From assembly GCA_028565635.1 (NCBI GenBank), contig JAOXYB010042304.1, forward strand, positions 1-12,823: DNA of 12,823 bases. The letters run 5' to 3'. Source of the stretch: Phoronis ovalis. Lineage: Eukaryota; Phoronida; Phoronidae. Shown here one piece after another: positions 6,819-12,823 of the stretch. A program made the position numbers and the translations under genes. Under the pieces are notes generated by a model. The model was not told the DNA's origin, searched no databases, and was given only the letters and a program-made list of their open reading frames with translations. Position 1 is the stretch's first letter; each line of letters opens with the position of its first letter.

Positions 6819-9800
6819 CTGAAAAATACAAATCAACAAGGCTTACTTAAAGTTTTTTAAACAAGTTGAGCTAGCAATACAAAAGCCAGCTTGTGTGAAA
6901 ATCGTGTGCTGAAGGTACATGTGTAGCTCTCCATAATGCAAAGCCATAAACACATCTCACACTCAATTTCTTAATGAAATTGTCACACACGATTGATCTT
7001 ATAAGTTACAAATCCTTGTAAATGACCACTAACTTGCCAAATACAGCAACAGATTGATAGTGACAACTACTATAACTAAGTTAATATACTGAATAACGTG
7101 TATTGTTTGCGCCAGTGCTGGCTAAAACTATTATGGTAATTATAGTTTGATAGACAGAGCAACTTCTTGGGTTAAAGCAAGTTATTTTCAATGCTCAATA
7201 TCTATCTCATGTCACTTATTAAAACGCTGTACGGGGTCCACACAGTTTCACCTTTTTAACATCAATCAAAGCTCCGAAAGATGTAAGATTACACTGATGT
7301 AAAATCTAGATATCTTATGACAACTTGTACAAATGAGCCCCTGAGAACAGAATCAAGAAAAACACGTACCTAGTCGTGAGAAACGGTGATACAACATTGG
7401 TGATTGTGGACACAAACACCAATATAACAGCCAATATTGCTAAAACAACATTTATAAGTTTAGTGATGAGTACACGTGCCGTCGCATTCTCTACTCCCTC
7501 CACTGAGATCAACTGTTGTTGTTGCTGATGTAATTCCATTTTTGTAATCTGAAAAGATTTGATGATAGAAGGAATGAATGTCTAAAGTAAACAAGCAAAG
7601 AGACAGGTTTACTGCTGACAGTAAAGTCAAAGATTAGCTGCTATTGCATGAGACCAAGCAAACTTATTACTTCACTGCTGTCATTTAACAGAAGACTGGT
7701 GAAATTCTAACATCTGACCCAAAAAAATATCTACTAATTATGACTTAATTTGATACAATTAATATAATTTATAACAGTCCATACATTTGGTGGTTTGGAT
7801 GCTTACCCTTGTCTGGCAGTTTTCTAGCAGATCATGCATGTCACTAGTTCTTTCCTCTAACTGATACTCCACTTTCTCTTCCATACTGGCTATTTCCTGA
7901 AATAAAAAAATTACATAATTGATAGATGTCTATGTCCCACATATCACTGACCAGGATATGACCCTTTCTAGATAAGAATCGCAAGCCTCAGGAAGATAAT
8001 GCGAGGATATATGAGATTTGTGGGCTAGCCTAGCATTTCATACATTGAATAATATGACTACAATAAATTCTTTTTTGGTGAGCTACTAGTACTTCAAACG
8101 GTGCATGTGCCCAGAGAGACTTTATCTGGGCTATTGAGCTACTTTGATAGTGATGGATACCAGCATTATATAACTTTATATTAGAGAGTTGAGGAAAAAT
8201 TTCATTACCTGTTTTACATTAGCAAGCTCAGTCTGGTGTAACTCTGTCCAATCATTTTGCTGTTCTTCTATCCTTGTGATATGAAATTTCATTTCATCTA
8301 ATGTCTGTTTATTAGCTTGTATTTCATCTGTTAAATGGGCTATTTGTAACTACAACCAATTAATAACCATGCTCTTAATTTATCCAACTAAATATTACAA
8401 TGCTACACCAAATGCACCCTTTACTTATCTTATCCAGAATGGTCAAAAAGTGATATATTATAAAATTCTAATTTCCGTAGAGAATGCTTTAATCATACAG
8501 AACTTTTTACAAACATATATACTTGTAAAACTATTTCCAATAACGCATGTCCCTCAAGCTTAACTGTATCCCTCAAACATTTAATGGTTCCCTTATGGGA
8601 ACTTTTAAATATATCCAAAGCTTTACAATTGATTTCCTTTGAAATTCCTCTGTTGTTGGATTGCTCTTACAAATAAAAATACTGAAAGTGTATACCCTGA
8701 GATTCTCTATAACTTCCGTAAATTTCATTTGGTTCTCCAGACTTTCAGATAATTTGAGTTCAACTTCCTGGAAATGTTCAAGAGGCACTGCAACAGTATT
8801 ACTAATTGGCATTTCATCTAGTTGATTTTGTGATGGAGAATTTGATATCTGTTGTTTTGGACTACTATGAATACCAGAACCAGAAATATCACTAGATGCT
8901 TCCTCATCCGAACAATAAACTCTGAAACTACAACACAAATGGTAATTATCAATCTTTTATTTTAATTAGAACATATTCTAATTAATTAATATTTTAATTG
9001 GAACTTGTTCTTGATATACTCCTAATAATCCCTATAAGATAAACATTAACAATTATTTACATCTTCATTCATTAACTTAACTCAGATGCCAAAATTTCAC
9101 AAATAGCAATCATGTTGCAACCTGGCATTAATATCTATTCTAAAGGATAAAAATATTTCCATAATAAATCCTTACTTTGCTGGCAATGTTCTGATTGGTT
9201 GATTGTTTTCACTACGAACTTCATCATCTGTTACTTCTAAAAACAAAAATATAAGCTTTTAAAATGTTGTGGAGAGATGGTTATGAGATGCAAGTACGTG
9301 TTTTCAAAATGTACAATAGATATAATTAGTAATAATTTGCAATTTATATTGAGATTTTACTTTATGAACTTCTGATACTGCTTTTAATACCTATATACAC
9401 ATAACAAAGTTCTCCGAACGGAAACAATATTATAAAACTTTCTATAATAAAAATGAGCAAAGGTAATCAAAAGTGCTGCATTCAATATGCAGTGAATTAT
9501 GTTTAACTTTTGAATTTTAAGCATTCAGACGTCTGGGAAACTCTTTATGCTACCATGACTCATAACATTCCAGCTTTTACCTTGTACACAATGTACTGTT
9601 AACAAGTCATACTTACTTATGGTAGCTATATTATCGGCACTACCAAACTTATTTTTGACTAGGTGAGCAATTTCTCGAGGTTTCGAAACAAACATTCTAC
9701 AAGAAAAATAATCCAATCAAACAAAAAATAACAAGAAAAAACAACATAACTTGGAAGGTCTTACCGCAACAAGTAGGGTGCCTGAAAAATTAGAAATAGT

Positions 9801-12460
9801 TCTAGGTGTATAACTAATCTTTTGTAGTCCCTGCAACTGAAGATTGCAAAGATCCTAATGCATAATGTAGATGGGTAGTACTTACTTTTCACAAAATTTC
9901 ACATTGAATACACAATTGTAATTTGCTAAATCATGGTGATTTTGCTTCAACAAAAGATTTAAAAGCACTATAGTATACTCTTTAGAAACATATTTTAACC
10001 TATATTATAACCATTTTCCGCTCTATCTACTAACTACATGCAGACAAAGAACGAGTTTTGACTGGCTAAGATTACAAGAACTAAAAAAAAACAAAAGGTG
10101 ATAAAAATACTCCATAAATGGCAAGCATGAAGTTTACTGTTTTCAAATCAAATAACTTGTGTAGTTAAGAAATTGGTTTGAATCACTACATAATATGTTA
10201 ATTATAAAATTATTTACTATTACTTACTCTGTGGCACCTTTAATGTTTCCCACCATTCCCCTAAAATATTAAAATCAATAAAAATATTACTCATTAATAC
10301 TGTACAATTAAAGTACTTTCTTTAATATCACAATACAGAATTACTTCTTAAAATAGTTTTACAGATCATGATGATCTCTAATAAAGCAGAACATATAATA
10401 ACTGAAATAGTAAAATTAATCAGTGCGACTCGCATTTTATATGCATTAAAACAGTTAATATACATTTTACATCCTTAGCTGGCACAATAGTATCATACAC
10501 ATTAGCCATATTTACGAGATTTCATGATAAACAATACCTCCACACACTTTTTACAATTTATTCATCAAGGTTGACAAATACATTATTTTATTTTTCACTG
10601 TGGCTTCCGTATTTCCTACTTTAACTAAAATGCTGTTTGTAGCTCCATAAGAACTGTGTGTTCATTTTGACAAAGTCTTATTCAAAGGTTATTAAAAAGA
10701 GCCAAATTACATTTTTTGTAAAACATATTAGAGCTAACATAAAAATTAATACTGTAATACAACTTTTTTACTTAATTAAAACAAAGCTATCTTTTGAAAT
10801 TTATTTCGATACCAAACTGAATTGGGGCAAAATTTTGATTTCTAAGGGTATTTTGGACCAAATTACGGTGTTATACCTAATTTGGCTACCATTCATAAAC
10901 AGTTGTTGGTTCTTGAGTACATAATTGGATATGTATTCGAAAAAAATATAAGTTGCTTTATTGTTGAAATAGAAACAAAAAAGGGACATTACTCAAAAAG
11001 TGTTATTTATTTTGTGCCACCCTGTACATAAACAAAAGAATTCAACTAACAAGTATAAAGTATATAACAATTTCATTGGTCACATCAGGTTAGACAGGCT
11101 AAATGCCAGCTGCAAAACTTACTTTAATTAAAACAAAACAAAAGGAAGGACCTTACCCAGAAAGACCAGTTATACCATCTCTTATATTGGCACCAACACC
11201 TCTGAAATTACAAAGGAAGCAGGATAAGCATTGAAAATCCAACATTAATCCTGACATAAAACATATTAGTTTCATACGACAGTGTATAAAACTGTAATCT
11301 AACAATAACTAGCAAAACACAGATGCATGCTACCCTTTGTTAAGCTTTTCAAACAGTCATTGAAATAAGAGGCAAAACAGAACCTAAGGGTTATCTATGT
11401 CATGGTGAAAATAAAGCATGAAGATGCTTACTTTGTTTTAAGGGAGGCTTTCCTATATAGTAATCCACTTTGTGACCTAAATGACAAGTTACTAAGAACT
11501 ACAAGTAGTTACAAATGGTAGGCACGTGGGATCATGGCCTGTTACTTTGTCTGTTTAATAACAGATGTAGAGCCATTTCGCCTTAGAACACGTTAGAACA
11601 ATGTTAAATGGTGGTTTGTAGAACGAAGTAAATTAAAGATATTTTCAGCGGAACTGGACAAGATTTTAACTGTCACCAAGTGTCACATGTAGTACTGCTG
11701 TATTGGGAACTGTCAGATTTAACTGTGTTCATCTAGTATCTTGATGTACTTACTTGAGTCCATGACCCATGTCTCGTAGCACTTCCTTAGGTTGTCTGTG
11801 ACCAGAAACACCAAATAATTCTACATCTCGTAATTTTTTCTGATATCCTTCTAATTTCTTCTGTAATTGTGCTATAGTTTGAGCTGATTTCTGATTTTTC
11901 TTTTCAAATACAGTTTTTATTCTTTGTAATTGCTGCTTATCAGCACTCGAGGCAAGTCGTAAATATTCATTTACATTTTCTACAGAAAATAAAGCAATAA
12001 ACCCATGTAACAAGTTTTTACAAAGAAAAGATGTTATCATATATTGTTCCCAATATACTCCAGATAACATATTCATTACAACACTAGCAATCTACATCAT
12101 GATGCTCAGCAGATTGGTTTCTTCCTATTCTCAATATAGCTCAGACTAAAGGAGGTACTGCACAGCTTATCTGGGTTCTGGAGACATGTGAAGATATATT
12201 GTGTCTTTTGTTGATTCAAACCACAACTTTCAGAAGGTAAGGAAGTTGGCATGGAACATTCGGTGAAATTTAGTTCACTAAAACAAAAGTACAGTACAAC
12301 AACACAATACCTTCTTTAGCATTCTGTGCCTCTTTTATTGCATCTTTTGTTCTACTGATTTTTTGCTGTAAATGTTTTATCGCCTCTTTTGTTCTCTGTG
12401 GATCTACGGGAAGTTGTGTGCCATCCACGCAGTCAATATTATCTACACTCCCTCCATTAG
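6686..12460 (-). CDS. TMCC: TMCC family ER membrane and coiled-coil protein (last eleven coding exons; 5' end outside window)
   Basis: The exons, in transcript order, are 12460-12311, 11979-11754, 11201-11157, 10260-10228, 9696-9617, 9236-9176, 8921-8696, 8349-8209, 7896-7807, 7548-7370 and 6818-6686. All are GT-AG and join in frame to 453 residues plus TAA, counting from the first complete codon. TMCC1-3 of vertebrates and Dementin of Drosophila are ER proteins; TMCC1 acts at ER-endosome contacts. Visible parts are DPQRT (19-23) opening coiled coil 1 (to about 105), [10 protein letters not shown] (111-120), [15 protein letters not shown] (155-159), NKFGSADNI (166-174), a variable Ser-rich linker (about 178-235), coiled coil 2 (about 240-370), SVEGVENA, and two membrane helices (about 381-404 and 411-430) with a 23-residue tail. 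Both ends are expected to face the cytosol. The first exon here starts with two bases of a split codon, so it is internal; no start codon is assigned. Which vertebrate paralogue is closest cannot be said. Confidence 0.93.
6819..7369 (-). other. TMCC intron j/k (551 bases)
   Basis: This is the last intron, between the two membrane helices. It holds three small hairpins: GCCAG-TG-CTGGC (7111-7122), AAACTAT with ATAGTTT (7125-7131 with 7142-7148) and CAATTTC-TTAAT-GAAATTG (6964-6982). Read-through from exon j would add a short hydrophobic tail and stop at 7315. Confidence 0.85.
7370..7548 (-). CDS. TMCC: TMCC exon j: SVEGVENA and first membrane helix
   Basis: This exon encodes residues 351-409 plus two bases. 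A Gln run (HQQQQQL) and [11 protein letters not shown] are followed by a hydrophobic helix from about Leu381 to Phe406, with VLVFVSTI as in vertebrate TMCCs. The donor is ACTAG|GTACGT. Confidence 0.96.
7807..7896 (-). CDS. TMCC: TMCC exon i: coiled coil 2, continued
   Basis: This exon encodes residues 321-350, starting [12 protein letters not shown] and ending ENCQTR. It is 30 whole codons, phase 0 at both ends, and corresponds to the ASMEEKVAYQ block of the family. Confidence 0.94.
7897..8695 (-). other. TMCC introns g/h (8350-8695) and h/i (7897-8208)
   Basis: These are two plain AT-rich introns around exon h. The plus-strand frame at 8369-8563 has no recognisable domain. I see nothing else. 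Confidence 0.85.
8209..8349 (-). CDS. TMCC: TMCC exon h: coiled coil 2
   Basis: This exon encodes residues 274-320, 47 whole codons ending [14 protein letters not shown], close to the TELHQNE block of vertebrate TMCCs. Both ends are phase 0. The acceptor is ttggttgtag and the donor CAG|GTAATG. Confidence 0.94.
8696..8921 (-). CDS. TMCC: TMCC exon g: Ser-rich linker and start of coiled coil 2
   Basis: This exon encodes residues 198-273. [12 protein letters not shown] parallels the Tyr/Ser/Asp-rich segment of vertebrate TMCCs. It is followed by a Ser/Gln-rich stretch and then helix-forming [15 protein letters not shown]. The donor AGG|GTATAC is the weakest in the gene. Confidence 0.9.
8962..8985. 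repeat. 10-bp perfect hairpin in TMCC intron f/g
   Basis: TTAATTAGAA (8962-8971) and TTCTAATTAA (8976-8985) form a perfect stem with a CATA loop. It lies in a 254-base intron, about 40 bases upstream of exon g on the transcript. Its function is unknown. Confidence 0.5.
9176..9236 (-). CDS. TMCC: TMCC exon f: variable linker
   Basis: This exon encodes residues 178-197, a polar, acidic linker with no recognised motif. It is accepted because its splice sites and both phases fit the flanking conserved exons exactly. Confidence 0.85.
9237..9616 (-). other. TMCC intron e/f (380 bases)
   Basis: This is an AT-rich intron after the FGSADNI exon. No repeat, RNA or coding potential is recognised. Confidence 0.85.
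9617..9696 (-). CDS. TMCC: TMCC exon e: SKPRE and NKFGSADNI motifs
   Basis: This exon encodes residues 152-177 ([17 protein letters not shown], then GSADNIATI). This block is diagnostic for the family. The acceptor is tttttcttgtag and the donor ATAA|GTAAGT. Confidence 0.95.
9697..10227 (-). other. TMCC intron d/e (531 bases)
   Basis: This intron contains the candidate 17-base microexon at 9781-9765 and a second, weaker exon-like stretch (9925-9886) that carries its own stop. Otherwise it is plain AT-rich sequence. Confidence 0.85.
9765..9781 (-). other. Candidate 17-base poison microexon in TMCC intron d/e
   Basis: This 17-base stretch is bounded by a good acceptor (atttctaatttttcag) and a good donor (GCG|GTAAGA), 68 bases upstream of exon e. 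Exons d and e join in frame without it. Including it shifts exon e by one base and creates TAG at 9661-9659. It may be a regulated nonsense-mediated-decay switch or a chance match. Confidence 0.35.
10228..10260 (-). CDS. TMCC: TMCC exon d: 33-base symmetric exon
   Basis: This exon encodes [10 protein letters not shown] (141-150) with split codons at both ends. It is phase 2 on both sides, so inclusion or skipping keeps the frame. The acceptor is atattttag and the donor ACAGA|GTAAGT. It matches the shorter form of the Gly-rich segment that vertebrate TMCCs carry before SKPRE. Confidence 0.85.
10261..11156 (-). other. TMCC intron c/d (896 bases), with possible transposon relic
   Basis: This is the largest TMCC intron. 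A terminus-like sequence, TTTTGTGCCACCCTGTACA, lies at 11010-11028. The 350 bases to its left have unusually open short frames on both strands (10658-10924 plus, 10801-10989 minus), but no transposase motif is seen. Confidence 0.7.
10658..11028. mobile_element. Possible decayed non-autonomous element
   Basis: On the minus strand it would begin TGTACAGGGTGGCACAAAA. Ends of the form TACAGGGTG are common on invertebrate DNA transposons and MITEs. No matching opposite terminus or target duplication was found, so the left limit is arbitrary and the call is weak. Confidence 0.25.
11157..11201 (-). CDS. TMCC: TMCC exon c: [14 protein letters not shown]
   Basis: This is a 45-base exon encoding the Gly-rich segment, residues 125-139. 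The acceptor is gtaatttcag and the donor TCTGG|GTAAGG. Confidence 0.92.
11202..11753 (-). other. TMCC intron b/c (552 bases)
   Basis: This is an ordinary AT-rich intron. Apart from a tiny tandem duplication, TTAGAACA (11583-11590 and 11593-11600), I see nothing of note. Confidence 0.85.
11754..11979 (-). CDS. TMCC: TMCC exon b: core of coiled coil 1
   Basis: This exon encodes residues 50-124 ([16 protein letters not shown], then [20 protein letters not shown], then [14 protein letters not shown]). It is the most strongly conserved TMCC block. The acceptor is attttctgtag and the donor CTCAA|GTAAGT. Confidence 0.95.
11980..12310 (-). other. TMCC intron a/b (331 bases)
   Basis: This is an ordinary intron after a phase 1 junction. 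The open frame that extends exon b upstream to 12076 is intronic: it crosses the polypyrimidine acceptor at 11980-11990. Confidence 0.85.
12311..12460 (-). CDS. TMCC: TMCC exon a: start of coiled coil 1
   Basis: This exon encodes residues 1-49 of the visible protein. A non-conserved stretch is followed by [16 protein letters not shown], the family's coiled-coil entry. The acceptor is cctcatcctgcag, and the donor GAAG|GTATTG leaves one base. It opens in mid-codon, so an upstream coding exon must exist outside the window. Confidence 0.88.
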
Positions 12461-12823
12461 CTGCAGGATGAGGCACAGTGAGACATTCAATCTATTAATA
12501 AATAGATATTATTTACAAACAATAAGTATAGCAATGACAAGGTATGTTCTTTAAAGGCCCAATGATCCATTATAAATGTAAAAGTCAAGTGAGGGCATAA
12601 ATGTTCACTGAGGGTATTATCTGAATTATAACATTTCAATTTAATTTTAATTTACAATTTATTGGAATATAAGGTACAAAATTGATAAAAGCATCCAATG
12701 TAAGTTCAACACTCGCACCAAATTTATATCTATTATAATAATAACGAGAGGTCGCTTCTATTGTGTGTTTGTGGATTTTTCTCGTGCCTTTGATTCATTA
12801 AAACACAGCTATTTATGGTTCCA
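12461..12823 (-). other. TMCC upstream intron (partial)
   Basis: This is AT-rich sequence upstream of exon a. Exon a opens in mid-codon, so this is intron rather than promoter. No further coding exon with compatible phase and donor is visible before the window edge. Confidence 0.7.

Noticed and set aside
9886-9925. A 40-base exon-like stretch in TMCC intron d/e with a GTAAGT donor
   Set aside because: The acceptor side lacks a polypyrimidine tract, and the sequence carries an in-frame TGA when joined to exon d. Combined with the 17-base unit the total length is a multiple of three, but the TGA remains.
12700-12823. Possible upstream start of TMCC: a minus-strand ATG followed by about 21 codons
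   Set aside because: The frame ends in TAA with no suitable donor, and exon a needs an upstream exon leaving one base.
1-12823. Bacterial features: operons, CRISPR arrays, toxin-antitoxin or phage genes
   Set aside because: Two intron-rich animal genes on opposite strands account for all recognisable coding sequence; no direct-repeat arrays or prokaryotic gene starts are present.

Overview
This is nuclear DNA of an animal, most likely an invertebrate. It is AT-rich and intron-dense, every splice site used is GT-AG, exons are short (33 to 226 bases), introns run from about 200 to 950 bases, and both genes belong to animal protein families. I cannot name the phylum from the sequence. There are no prokaryotic operons, rRNA genes, tRNA genes or CRISPR arrays.

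Left part (1-4100, plus strand): a complete six-exon gene for a peptidyl-tRNA hydrolase 2 (PTH2/PTRH2 family). The exons join in frame into 204 residues. An N-terminal UBA (ubiquitin-binding) domain, encoded by exons 1 and 2, precedes a full PTH2 catalytic domain, and no mitochondrial signal anchor is visible. Intron 1 holds a 485-bp palindromic transposon, a foldback MITE. It has perfect 12-bp terminal inverted repeats and a perfect 9-bp target-site duplication, which suggests a non-autonomous Mutator-like (MULE) element.

Middle (about 3814-6685): the two genes are tail to tail. The region holds the short PTRH2 3' UTR, a little simple-sequence DNA and what is probably a long TMCC 3' UTR with several inverted repeats. 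No further gene is recognisable.

Right part (6686-12460, minus strand): the last eleven coding exons of a TMCC (transmembrane and coiled-coil domain) family gene, joining in frame into 453 residues. They encode two coiled-coil regions, the family SKPRE and NKFGSADNI motifs, and a C-terminal pair of membrane helices. The 5' end of the gene lies beyond the right edge of the window. A 17-base unit with good splice signals lies in one intron and would shift the frame if included, so it may be a poison microexon. The 33-base exon before it can be skipped without a frame change.

The two genes have no obvious shared pathway: one acts in translation and ribosome or ubiquitin quality control, the other is an ER membrane protein. 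Their only evident relationship is convergent transcription. I see no unknown multi-gene system here. The best leads are the transposon, the UBA-PTH2 architecture and the candidate poison microexon.
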